This document shows positions 37,103 to 46,222 of a stretch of DNA of 64,000 nucleotides, in pieces. The notes under the pieces were generated by a model, which did no database searches, was not told where the DNA came from, and saw only the letters and a program-made list of their open reading frames with translations. Position 1 is the stretch's first letter, and the number at the start of each line of letters is the position of its first letter. The translations under genes were made by a program, and so were the position numbers. The DNA is from Corynebacterium atypicum (GTDB lineage Bacteria > Actinomycetota > Actinomycetes > Mycobacteriales > Mycobacteriaceae). The stretch spans positions 2,242,310 to 2,306,309 of the forward strand of contig NZ_CP008944.1 in NCBI RefSeq assembly GCF_000732945.1, in the 5' to 3' direction.

Positions 37103-40100
37103 AAGGCCCACCCGCTTCTGCAGCTCGGTGTTAGCTTCAGCTAGCTGGCGGGAGATGCTCTCCTGCCATTGCGACGCACCGGGCAGATTCACCTGAGTTG
37201 CCAGGCCCAGAGGAGCCAGGAGCAACAGCGGCAAACCGATACCAAGACCAGCGGCGATGCACTTGCCCATATCCGCGGGCTCAGACGAACCCGGCTTCTA
37301 CGGAGTCGGCGGATCTTGAGGATCCGGCGCCGGAACAACGGTGATCGGCGACTCACCAACCGTCTTGCCGTCCTTGGCAAAGACAACCTTATAGTCACCA
37401 GGCTCAGTACCCTCCGGCACCGAAACCATCACCGACCCATCACTCGGGTCAACAGTCACCGTCGAACCCGGGACCTCATCGCCACCCTGATCAACAACCT
37501 TGCCAGTCACCCCATCAGGGTTAACCACCTTGTCATCAACCTTGACCAGCTCACCAGAATTCGCAACCTCATCAGGCTGACCAACTTCCACACGCGGTGC
37601 AGTCGACTCAGTCACCTTCACCTGCACGGACACGGTCTCCGAGCTGCCGTCACCGTAGGTGACCTTCACCGGGACCTCGTAATCGCGGGCTTCAACATCG
37701 TCTCCTGGCTGGAGCCCGAGACGGCCATCGCGGGCAACCGTGACCCACGAGGGAGCACCATCGCCCAGCTCGAAAGAAGCCGCCGGGCGGTCGTTTTCAC
37801 CAACGATCGAATTCGTCGTGGTATCTCGGAAACTCGGCGCCGAGGTGAGCTTCCTGTCTGGCAGCCCCTTCTCCACGGTGATGCCGTCCTGGTATTCGGC
37901 GGTGTAATCCACGTCGTACCTTTGGGACTCGTTGGGGACGACCGTGATCGGCGATTCGGCCAGCGTCTCATCGCCATTCTTGTAGACGATCTTGTACCCG
38001 TCACCAGGCGTGGCGGCAGCCGGAACCTTCACGCAGGCATTGCCGTTGACGTCGATGCGGACCTCCGCACCTTCCACCGGGTTACCCTCGCCGTCCACCA
38101 GGGTGCCGGTGGTCTGATCGGTACCGTTCGCGATTATGTCGTCGAGGCGCTGGAACGCGCCGTCGTTGGGGATCTGGTCCTTCTCGTGCACGTTCACCGA
38201 AGGCGTGGGGTGCGTGACCTCGATTGGCGACTCGCCAATAGTATTGCCGTCCTTTTCGTAGACGACCTTGTAATCATCACCCACCGCGGCAGTGGGCGGG
38301 ATAGTCATATATACGTTGCCCATTTCCCCGACGGTGACGGTAGCACCGTCAACCGGATCCCCGTTTTCACCGCGAACAACCTTACCGGTCACACCGGCGG
38401 GGTTAACGACGCTATCGTCCAGCTCAGTCGGGGCCCCGGAGTGAGGAACCTGGTCACGGTCACCGGTGTCAATGCGGGGTGCAGGAGCATTAGTCGTCTC
38501 CGTGAAAGTGACGCTCGTCGCGTCACGGGAACCGTCAATATACACCACGGTAACCGGCACGGTGACCTCGTGATACTCCAGCTGGGGGATGGTGACCACG
38601 CCGGTCGTAGGGTCAACTTGCGCACCGGCGGGAGCGTTCGGGCCGAGCTCGAACTTCGCACCCGTAGGAACCGGTCCATTTTCCACATCGTCCGTGGTGG
38701 AGTCATCGAAGAGCGGGGCGGCAGAGGTGGTACCCGCGGCGACGTCCTCGTAGCGCGGCTCGTACTTCTGTGCCTCACCTTCATGCACGATCAAGCTATC
38801 GGAAGCCACCGGGTTAGCTTGTTCGTCTTTAGTCCGCAACGTAGCGGTGAAGATGTCGCCGTCTTTGGCGTCACCCGGAATATCGAAGGTGCACGAGGCT
38901 GCATCGACGGTAGTCGTGACCTCGCAGGTCTTCAGAGCCTTCGAGTTATTGTTTTTGGTCCAGACAACCGTGTAGCCGGTTTCAGAGAGCGTACCGGTGA
39001 GCTTAAGCTCAGCCGTCTCGCCACGCTTTGCCGGCTTGGTGCTCTGATTGAAGTTGGTGATATCGAGCTTCAGCGGTACGACGTCGCCGATCAACGCGTG
39101 GTTGACGTTGATGTACCGGCCGATGACCTGCGCTGACGGAAGGGTGTGCGGAACGGTTCGGGTGCCGGGGGCCGGCGAGCCGAATACCGGGCGAGTATAC
39201 GAAGAATACCCCGGCATCGGATTGCCGTTCTTATCTTCCACCCACATATACGAGTGCTCCCACTGGGTGTTGCTGTCCCCCTGGAAACCGTAATCACCAT
39301 TATCCTTGGTTTCGGTGACGAAGGTCTTCTCGAGGTACTCCGGGTGCTCCTTCAGCATCTTCTGGGTCTCCTGGGCCCAGAAACCCGGAGGATTAGCACT
39401 CTTCATCTGCGCGTTCGCCGCAGCACCTTCAGCGGTGAGCACCGATGCGTAGACCTTATAGCCGCCGACCGTTTTGTCACCCAACAACGGGTTATATGTA
39501 GCGCCCGTGCCTGCGGATACGCCCTCGCCCGCGCCGGTCTCACGCCACACCTTACCCGTAACCGAATAAGGGGAGATCGGGTTAACGCCCGGTTTCTGCT
39601 GGACGAGGTTCTCTGACTTGAAGTAGTTGTCCTTGCCGGCACCCCGACTTCCACGAGGAGCAAGCCAGCGAGCTGGTGGTTGCCTCCAAGAGCGGCGAAA
39701 TCGCCCATGTTTTTGTCTGCCACGTAGGCGAAAGCGTTGGGCAGGTAGCCATTGGCCTGGCGCAGCATGACGAGGCGGGTGCCGCGGCCGGTATCGATGG
39801 GGTCGACCCAGATGCGCCACTGTTGGTTGCCGCTGGCGGTGAATTCGTGGATCTTTCCTTTTTGTCGGTCCACTTGATGCCGCCGGGTACCGTGCCGTTG
39901 TAGTCTTTAGTTCCGTTGGCGCGGTCGCCGTACATGCCGAAGGCGAAAGTTCCGGGGCCGCCGTTGCCGTAGTTACCCGGGGCAACGTTGCGCGTCTTGG
40001 TCTTGTACACCGGCGAGACGGAGCCATCGCCATCGATGAACTGCGCGTAGACGGTGATGTTGTTCAGCGGGACGTTGTTGTTGCCACCGGTCATCTCGGG

Positions 40101-40443
40101 GCCCGAATTGGGCGCGTTCGACAGCGCCCACACGTGCCCGCCGATGAGCCCGGCGCCGCGCCCGAACGAGTCGGTGAGGAAGCCGGGCAGGTAGTTGCCT
40201 GCGCTGTCGTACGCCCGCGGCCCCTTAAAAGCGTCCGCGTCGATCACTCCGGAGATCTCATTTTGGCTATCGGGAAGTTCCAGAGGCGGCAGGTCTTTGG
40301 GCGCCATCAGGGCGGTGTTCTGCGCCATCGCCGGCGGCACGATGGTCCCCGTCATCGTGAGGGCAACGGCCGAGCCGGTGGCTACCAGGAGCCGGAAGTA
40401 CTTACTCTTCCGCCAGGCTCGGTGAGCGCTTTGAGGCTCAGTA

Positions 40444-40453
40444 CCCCCCCCCC
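40444..40453 (-). repeat. G10 homopolymer at codons 6-9 of the surface protein
   Basis: A run of ten C on the plus strand. Starting at ATG 40468, ten G put the signal peptide out of frame, while 8 or 11 G put it in frame (MSIFRGGGGTEPQSAHRAW). No other start codon opens the signal peptide between the upstream stop (40470-40472) and codon 40355. Long G tracts at this position are typical of slipped-strand phase switches. Confidence 0.7.
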
Positions 40454-40907
40454 GCGGAAAATACTCATATCAGTCACTTATGGTCATCCTTTTTGATTCT
40501 GCCCGCCCGGCGGCCCAGTGGCCCCGTGTGAGCGTCGATGGAGATGTCTAGGTCGCGCACGATGGAGCCACTGACAGCACCATAAATTTTCGCTGCAAAA
40601 GACCTGGTTTGAAGCTTAGCCACCCTTAGGTTCCATAACGTAAGCTGAATTTCCACTTAAGGCTCAGTCCGGCCGGATTATGTGCCAGAGGGGATGCATA
40701 CCCTATTTTTGCATCGTCTGCGTAACCATATACGTCAAGCTAGAAGCTCGTTCAGCAAACATAGAATTCCCTTACATACCATTAGTTACACACGCCCCAC
40801 AGCTCGCACGTCAACCTCAACCAGGGGTAGACTTTCGGCTAGCCTGCGGATCCCCTCGCGCAGCGAGCGGATCAGCCCCAGACGGGGCGCCTTTTTACCC
40901 CCCGGTC

Positions 40908-40936
40908 TTGCACCCCCAGGCACGGCCCTCTATGAT
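40908..40936 (+). promoter_or_regulatory. trp operon promoter
   Basis: -35 TTGCAC (40908-40913), exactly 17 bp, -10 TATGAT (40931-40936). The expected start of transcription, about 40943, is 3 or so bases before the trpL ATG (40946). The remaining part of the 40469-40907 stretch is the upstream region of the minus-strand surface gene and holds no supported gene; a small GCCCC...GGGGC hairpin with a T5 run lies near 40874-40896. Confidence 0.75.
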
Positions 40937-40945
40937 TCATGAGCC

Positions 40946-40999
40946 ATGAGTAACAATACCTTCCAGTGGTGGTGGCCCGCTCCAGCGGCGAGCCACTGA
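40946..40999 (+). CDS. trpL: trp leader peptide
   Basis: 17 codons with three consecutive Trp codons (FQWWWPAPA, residues 8-10) followed by TGA. This is a classical attenuation leader: stalling at the Trp codons when charged tRNA-Trp is scarce favours the antiterminator. The ATG lies only a few bases from the predicted transcription start, so translation may be leaderless or nearly so. It precedes the hairpin at 41026-41062 and trpE by 145 bp. Confidence 0.92.
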   Translation: MSNNTFQWWWPAPAASH

Positions 41000-41025
41000 T
41001 TGTTGCTACCTTCTTAAACACCCAA

Positions 41026-41062
41026 GGCTCGCATCGCTTGGACATCAAGCGGCGGGCCTTTT
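41026..41062 (+). promoter_or_regulatory. trp attenuator (terminator with alternative pairing)
   Basis: Terminator: GGCTCGCATCGCTTG (41026-41040) pairs with CAAGCGGCGGGCC (41046-41058), followed by TTTT. Antiterminator: GGCGAGCC in the leader (40988-40994 core) can instead pair with GGCTCGC at 41026-41032. Pause pairing: CCGCT with AGCGG just after the Trp codons. All three alternative pairs can be read directly from sequence. Confidence 0.88.
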
Positions 41063-41143
41063 GCTATACCCGGGCCCGGCGCACCGAAAATTTGACCCAC
41101 CTTCTGCCCCCAGCACATCTCACTAAGACAGAAAGGCCCGCCG

Positions 41144-42706
41144 GTGAGCCCTATCGAGCAGATCATCGCCTACCACCCGGACGCCTCCGAGCTGTTCAAG
41201 CACCTCGGCGGCACGGACGCGGACTTTACCGTTTTTCTCGAGTCCGCCGACGTGAGCACACAGTCCGGCATCAACTCGATAGGCGTGCTCAAGGCCGCCG
41301 CGGTGGTCACGTGCACCGGCCAGACAGTCCAGGCTACAGCGCTTTCGCCAGCAGGCGAAGAGCTAGTGGGCCTCGTCGAGAAGGCGAAAGAACAACAGCG
41401 CGCGCACGCGGCGCACTATGCACCCGGGGGGAAGTGCGCGGCGGGGGAGACTGCCGACGAGCGCGCGCGGCTTCAGGCCACCAGCAACGCCGAGGCATTG
41501 AAGGCGATCCACCGCAGCGGGCATATGCTGCTCGGCGGCTTCGCCTTCGACTACCTGGCCACCTTCGAGGAGCTGCCCGAGGTCGCCCAGGGCCCGAACA
41601 CCTACCCGGACTACCAGTTCATCATTCCGGAGCTGATGCTCACGCTCAACCACCGGGATCGAACCGCGAGCCTCAAGGTCTTTCCTACGAGCACCGAGCA
41701 CGCCCGAGAGCTTTCCGACGCGCTGTGCGCGCTTGCCAAGCGGGCCCGCGAACTGGATCGCCGCCCACCGCGTGAGACGCCAGAAGACGCGCACCTTAGC
41801 AGTAAGGGCGCGGCGGGGGAGCGCACAGCAAGCGGTGCGCTTAATGTCACTGTGTCGCTTGACGACGCCGCGTTCTGCGCCGGGGTCACCCAATTCCAGC
41901 GCGACATCGCCGCGGGCGACGTCTACCAGATCGTCCCCTCGCGCGCCTTCCACGCGCCGTGCCCGGACGCGTTCGCCGCCTACCAAGTACTGCGCGTGAC
42001 CAACCCGAGCCCCTACATGTTCTATCTGCGTGGCAGGGACGCCGCCGGGACACCCTTCGAGCTTTTCGGGGCGTCGCCGGAATCAAACCTCAAGTACACC
42101 CACGTGGATCGCAGGGTGCGTCTTTATCCCATCGCGGGCACCCGCCCGCGCGGAGCCTCGCCTGAGATGGATGTCCGCAACGAGCTCACCTTGCGCACTG
42201 ACGCTAAGGAACTCGCCGAACACACGATGCTGGTCGACTTGGCCCGCAACGACGTCGCCCGAGTGAGCTCGCCCGGTACCCGCACCGTCGACCAGCTGAT
42301 GTCCGTCGAGCGCTACTCGGCGGTCATGCACCTCGTGAGCGAGGTCAGCGGCCAGCTCGCCAGTGGCTTGGACGCACTCGACGCATTCCGGGCCTGCATG
42401 ACGATGGGAACGCTCACCGGTGCGCCGAAGTTGCGGGCCGCGGAGCTTATCCGCTCATTTGAGGGGATGCGCCGCGGCAGCTTCGGCGGGGCCATCGGCT
42501 ACCTCAAGCCAGACGGCGACATGGACACCTGCGTAGTCATCCGCTCAGCGTTCGTGCAAGGCGGACGCGCCATCGTGCAGGCAGGCGCGGGCGTCGTCCG
42601 CGACTCGGTACCACAATCCGAGGCGGACGAGACCCTGCACAAGGCTTTTGCGGTGCTGCACGCGCTCGCCCTTTCCCAAGGCAAGACGATGGAGGTAACG
42701 CGATGA
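41144..42706 (+). CDS. trpE: anthranilate synthase component I
   Basis: 520 residues. The feedback motif LES is near residues 32-34 (VFLESADV). Chorismate-site blocks are intact: MLVDLARNDVARVS, AVMHLVSEVSGQL, MGTLTGAPKLRAAELI and FGGAIGYLKPDGDMDTCVVIRS. With TrpG it makes anthranilate from chorismate and glutamine. The start is GTG with AGAAAGG upstream. Regulated by the attenuator upstream. Stop overlaps trpG by 4 bp (ATGA). Confidence 0.97.
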   Translation: MSPIEQIIAYHPDASELFKHLGGTDADFTVFLESADVSTQSGINSIGVLKAAAVVTCTGQTVQATALSPAGEELVGLVEKAKEQQRAHAAHYAPGGKCAAGETADERARLQATSNAEALKAIHRSGHMLLGGFAFDYLATFEELPEVAQGPNTYPDYQFIIPELMLTLNHRDRTASLKVFPTSTEHARELSDALCALAKRARELDRRPPRETPEDAHLSSKGAAGERTASGALNVTVSLDDAAFCAGVTQFQRDIAAGDVYQIVPSRAFHAPCPDAFAAYQVLRVTNPSPYMFYLRGRDAAGTPFELFGASPESNLKYTHVDRRVRLYPIAGTRPRGASPEMDVRNELTLRTDAKELAEHTMLVDLARNDVARVSSPGTRTVDQLMSVERYSAVMHLVSEVSGQLASGLDALDAFRACMTMGTLTGAPKLRAAELIRSFEGMRRGSFGGAIGYLKPDGDMDTCVVIRSAFVQGGRAIVQAGAGVVRDSVPQSEADETLHKAFAVLHALALSQGKTMEVTR

Positions 42707-43455
42707 GCGGATATTCTTTTGGCACACTTTCCGGGGGCTGCATGCACAACGCTGACGGCGAGGCGCCCCTCACCCGGACGGTAGCGATCGTGGACAATCG
42801 GGATTCCTTCGTGTACAACCTGGTCGACGCCATCGCGGTTCAAGGACATTTCACCCACGTACTGCGCAACAGCGTGTCGCCGGCCCAGGTGCGGGGCCTT
42901 CGCCCCGACGTGATCGTGCTCTCTCCGGGGCCAGGGCACCCGCACACGGCCGGCAACCTGATGGGTATCTACCAGATGGCACGGGCCTGCGAGATCCCGG
43001 TGCTCGGCATCTGCCTTGGATTTCAGGCAATCCTGTCCGCCCACGGCGCCGAGGTGCGCCCCTGCGGACCCGTCCATGGCATCACCGACTCGCTCTCCCT
43101 GACCTCGGCCGGGCGCCGGTCGCCGCTTTTTGCTGGGCTAGCGGACCCCGCCACCAAACGCGCGGTACCGATCGCACGCTACCACTCACTTGGATGTACC
43201 GAGCTCCCGCCGGGGCTGACCGCACTCGGGTTTAGCGCGTCCCAGGCAGGCCCTGTGGTCATGGCTGCCGTCGACGACGAGGCCGCCCCTACGGAGATTG
43301 GGTTGCAGTTTCATCCAGAGTCGCTGCTCACCCCCGACGGCCCGGTCCTGTTGCACCGCTGCCTCGAGGCTCTCGGCCGCCACACGAAGGAGCGTGGGAG
43401 GAACGGCGCCAGGAGAGACGAAGCCGGCGGAGGGGGTGAGCAATGTTTCACGTGA
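42703..43455 (+). CDS. trpG: anthranilate synthase component II (glutamine amidotransferase)
   Basis: 250 residues, somewhat longer than typical (about 210) because of a 25-residue N-terminal extension and a Gly/Arg-rich tail. The amidotransferase triad is present: Cys in LGICLGFQAIL, and His and Glu in GLQFHPESLL. The usual His after CLG is Phe here. It starts within the trpE stop (ATGA). Its last codons and TGA stop lie inside a parS palindrome (43444-43459). Confidence 0.96.
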   Translation: MSGYSFGTLSGGCMHNADGEAPLTRTVAIVDNRDSFVYNLVDAIAVQGHFTHVLRNSVSPAQVRGLRPDVIVLSPGPGHPHTAGNLMGIYQMARACEIPVLGICLGFQAILSAHGAEVRPCGPVHGITDSLSLTSAGRRSPLFAGLADPATKRAVPIARYHSLGCTELPPGLTALGFSASQAGPVVMAAVDDEAAPTEIGLQFHPESLLTPDGPVLLHRCLEALGRHTKERGRNGARRDEAGGGGEQCFT

Positions 43456-43459
43456 AACA
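43444..43459. other. parS site 1 (perfect), over the trpG stop
   Basis: TGTTTCACGTGAAACA is the exact consensus ParB-binding palindrome. Its internal TGA (43453-43455) is the trpG stop codon, so the last four residues (QCFT, with stop) are written by parS. Confidence 0.95.
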
Positions 43460-43594
43460 TCGACTCTCAAGCGGGCCACGCAGCCCTGGCTCGCAGTGAT
43501 TGGAGACCCGAGGCCCGCGCCCGACATCCAGCGTCCGGCGCCACCACCCAGCAAACCGCACACCGAAGTTAAGTAAACGTTGAAAGGGACGACA

Positions 43595-44623
43595 GTGACT
43601 AGCCAAGACTCGCTCAACCGGCTTATCGCCTATCTGGATAATCCCGAGCCAACCGTAGAGGAAGCCCGCGCCGTCTTTACGCCTCTGACGGTGGGCGATT
43701 ACGACGACATCCACATCGCCGCACTACTCACCATGATCCGCACCCGTGGCGAGACCTACGCGGACCTCCTCGGCGCCGCACACGCCTTTATCGAGGCCGG
43801 CAGGCCGTTCCCCATTACCGGTGCCGGGCTCTTAGACACGGCCGGAACCGGGGGCGACGGAAAGAACACGATCAATATCACCACCGGCGCCTCGCTTGTC
43901 GCGGCGGCCGGGGGAGTGAAGATGGTCAAGGTGGGCAACCGTTCCGTAAGCTCCAAGTCTGGGTCGGCCGACGTACTCGAGGCCATGAACATCCCGCTCG
44001 ACCTCGACCCGGATCGGGCCGTGCGGCAGTTCGAAGCCTCGAACTTCACCTTCCTCTTCGCGCCCGCCTACAACCCAGCCGTCTCCCACGTGCAACCCGT
44101 GCGCCGGGCGTTGAAGGTGCCCACCCTCTTCAACACCTTGGGGCCGGTGCTCTCGCCGGCCCGCCCGGAGTTCCAGATCATGGGTGTGGCCAACCCTAAA
44201 GTCGGACGGATGATCGCCGAGGTATTCCGGGACCTGGGTCGAGGGAAAGCCATGGTCGTCCACGGGGCGGGAACCGACGAAGTCGCCGTCTGGGGGCCCA
44301 CCCAGGTGTGGGAGCTCACGCGCGACGGCCAAATCGAGGAATACCAGATCACCCCGGAAGGCCTCGGCTTAGAGACGTACGCGATCGAGGACGTGGTGGG
44401 CGGCGACGGCCAAGAGAACGCCAAGCATCTCTACGCCACCTTTGAAGGCACCGGCGAGCCCGCCCACCGCGCGGCCATCGCTGCCTCTGCAGGCGCCATG
44501 TTTTATGTCACCGAGAACGCAGCCAGCCTGAAGGAGGGAACCGAGCGCGCGCTCGAGCTTTTGGACTCCGGCGCCGTCGCCCGCTGGTTGCACAAGCACG
44601 AGGAGGCTGACTATGCCAACTAA
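43595..44623 (+). CDS. trpD: anthranilate phosphoribosyltransferase
   Basis: About 342 residues. PRPP-site motifs are seen: LLDTAGTGGDGKNTINITTGASL, GNRSVSSKSGSADVLEAM and NTLGPVLSPARPEFQIMGV. It transfers the phosphoribosyl group from PRPP to anthranilate. The GTG at 43595 is preceded by AAAGGGAC at proper spacing; a TTG at 43580 is also in frame but less likely. It overlaps trpCF by 11 bp. Confidence 0.95.
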   Translation: MTSQDSLNRLIAYLDNPEPTVEEARAVFTPLTVGDYDDIHIAALLTMIRTRGETYADLLGAAHAFIEAGRPFPITGAGLLDTAGTGGDGKNTINITTGASLVAAAGGVKMVKVGNRSVSSKSGSADVLEAMNIPLDLDPDRAVRQFEASNFTFLFAPAYNPAVSHVQPVRRALKVPTLFNTLGPVLSPARPEFQIMGVANPKVGRMIAEVFRDLGRGKAMVVHGAGTDEVAVWGPTQVWELTRDGQIEEYQITPEGLGLETYAIEDVVGGDGQENAKHLYATFEGTGEPAHRAAIAASAGAMFYVTENAASLKEGTERALELLDSGAVARWLHKHEEADYAN

Positions 44624-46202
44624 CGCGCAAGGCACCACGCCGCACGCCGCCCATGCGACGCCGACGGTGCTCCAGGGGATCGTCGATAAGCGCCGCACCC
44701 ACCTGCCGGAGATCCACGCCCGCATCGCGCACGTCGACCCGAACGCCCTCGAACCCTCGACGCGCTCGCTCTACCACGCGCTAGGCGGAGGTCACCCGGC
44801 GGGGCAGCGGACCCGGTTCATCATGGAATGCAAGTCCTCATCCCCGAGCCTCGGCCTCATCCGCGAGCACTACCAGCCCGCCGATATCGCTCGCGTGTAC
44901 TCGCGATACGCCAGCGCCATTTCGGTGCTGTGCGAACCCGAGCGCTTCGGCGGCGACTATGATCACTTGGCTGCCGTGGCCCAGTCCACGCACCTTCCGG
45001 TGGTGTGCAAGGACTTCATCATCAGCCCCGTCCAGGTCCACGCGGCGCGCTACTTCGGGGCGGACGCCATCCTTTTGATGCTCTCCGTGCTTGACGACGC
45101 CGCGTACGCTGCGCTCGCAGCCGAAGCCGAACGCCTCGGCCTCGACGTAATCACCGAGGTGATCGATGAGCACGAAGTCGCCCGGGCTACCCGGCTCGGC
45201 GCCCGCATCTTTGGCATCAACCACCGCGACCTCAACGATCTTTCGATTGACCTCGGCCGCTCCGCGCGCCTCACTCCGCTGGTCTCAGAGGGCGCCGTGG
45301 TCCTCGCTGAGTCGGGCGTGCGGGACGCCAGGGTAGTCCGGTCGCTTTCCGGCTTCGTTCACGCCTTTCTGGTTGGCTCGCAGCTGACCGGCCGCCCGGA
45401 TGTGGACGAAGCGGCCCGAGAGCTGGTGTTCGGCAGGGCCAAGGTTTGCGGGTTGCGCACTACATCCGCCGCGCAGGTGGCGCGAGCCTGCGGGGCGACC
45501 TGGGGCGGGCTAATCTTCGAGCCGGCCTCCCCTCGCAATGTTTCACGTGAAACGGCGCGAGAAATCGCGGCCGCGGAGCCGGCCCTACGCTATGTGGGAG
45601 TCACACGTGCTACCGACGGATTTGCGGATTTTCTCGCGGGCGTTCCCTTGACCGCAATCCAACTGCACGCCCCGTACCAGGGCTCGGCCGCGGCCGAAGA
45701 GCAGCTGATCTGCAGGGCCCGCCGGTTCGCAGAGGAGGAGGACATCCAGGAGGTCTGGCGGGCGGTATCCATGAACGCGCCAGAAGCCAAGGCGCACCTC
45801 GACGCCCTCGGATTCTCCGGCTCCGCCGCGGCGGGCGTAAAGATTCCTCAGCCCGGGCAGCCAGTCGACCGCATCGTTCTCGACTCTGGCTCCGGAGGCA
45901 CCGGCACCGCGTTCGACTGGGGCCGGGTTGCCGAGCTCGTGGCCGAAGCCATGCGTCCCCTCTGCTTCATTGCCGGCGGGCTCAACCTGGAAAACCTCGC
46001 CGCGGCGCTCGATCTCCGGTGTGGGGGAGTAGACCTCAACAGCGGATTCGAGTACCCGGCCGGCACCGGAAACTGGGCCGGGCACAAAGACGCCGCAGCG
46101 CTCGCCCGCGCCTTCGAGATCCTCCGCCACCACCACTACCCGAGGGGTGAGCAACCGCCCCGGGCCCTCTCACGCAAGAACAGCCAACACGCCACTTCTT
46201 AA
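44613..46202 (+). CDS. trpCF: indole-3-glycerol phosphate synthase / phosphoribosylanthranilate isomerase fusion
   Basis: 529 residues. TrpC half about 1-265 ([47 protein letters not shown]); TrpF half from about 275 ([42 protein letters not shown] and a C-terminal [12 protein letters not shown]). This fused form is seen in some actinobacteria and in enterics. Starts with GAGGAGG upstream, overlapping trpD. A parS site (45539-45554) lies at the start of the TrpF half, at codons reading NVSRET. Confidence 0.95.
   Translation: MPTNAQGTTPHAAHATPTVLQGIVDKRRTHLPEIHARIAHVDPNALEPSTRSLYHALGGGHPAGQRTRFIMECKSSSPSLGLIREHYQPADIARVYSRYASAISVLCEPERFGGDYDHLAAVAQSTHLPVVCKDFIISPVQVHAARYFGADAILLMLSVLDDAAYAALAAEAERLGLDVITEVIDEHEVARATRLGARIFGINHRDLNDLSIDLGRSARLTPLVSEGAVVLAESGVRDARVVRSLSGFVHAFLVGSQLTGRPDVDEAARELVFGRAKVCGLRTTSAAQVARACGATWGGLIFEPASPRNVSRETAREIAAAEPALRYVGVTRATDGFADFLAGVPLTAIQLHAPYQGSAAAEEQLICRARRFAEEEDIQEVWRAVSMNAPEAKAHLDALGFSGSAAAGVKIPQPGQPVDRIVLDSGSGGTGTAFDWGRVAELVAEAMRPLCFIAGGLNLENLAAALDLRCGGVDLNSGFEYPAGTGNWAGHKDAAALARAFEILRHHHYPRGEQPPRALSRKNSQHATS
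45539..45554. other. parS site 2 (one mismatch), inside trpCF
   Basis: TGTTTCACGTGAAACG differs from the consensus only at its last base. It is in frame within the trpCF gene, where it encodes part of NVSRET in the TrpF half. Confidence 0.9.
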
Positions 46203-46222
46203 CCCTAATGAAAGGTCAAACC

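Larger units (their letters stand above)
36753..40468 (-). pseudogene. large secreted, repeat-containing corynebacterial surface protein with five lesions
   Basis: Conceptual product about 1235 residues. A signal peptide begins at ATG 40468 (RKSKYFRLLVATGSAVAL, ending AMAQ). An N-terminal adhesin-like domain and Rib/YPDG-like segments follow, then about three repeats of roughly 90 residues each built on VNPxGVTGKVV...GDYKVVxxKDGxTxGESPI. The C-terminal domain (GKCIAAGLGIGLPLLLLAPLG) with two hydrophobic helices is the type found in corynebacterial surface proteins. Five lesions: G10 tract after the start (out of frame), one missing base at about 39857-39863, one at the C4 run 39642-39645, an in-frame TAG (37298-37300), and an 8-bp tandem duplication (37087-37102). 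Intact function is unlikely at present. Confidence 0.85.

Noticed and set aside
28687..37300. Amber codon reassignment
   Set aside because: Many intact genes in the window end at TAG (copA, nnrD, trpB, cwlM), so TAG works as stop.
37169..39136. 655-codon plus-strand frame opposite the surface gene
   Set aside because: Antisense shadow caused by the repeat structure of the surface protein; no start signal and no recognisable domain.
40474..40656. 60-codon minus-strand frame upstream of the surface gene
   Set aside because: It lies in the probable 5' leader, has no ribosome-binding site and no recognisable features.
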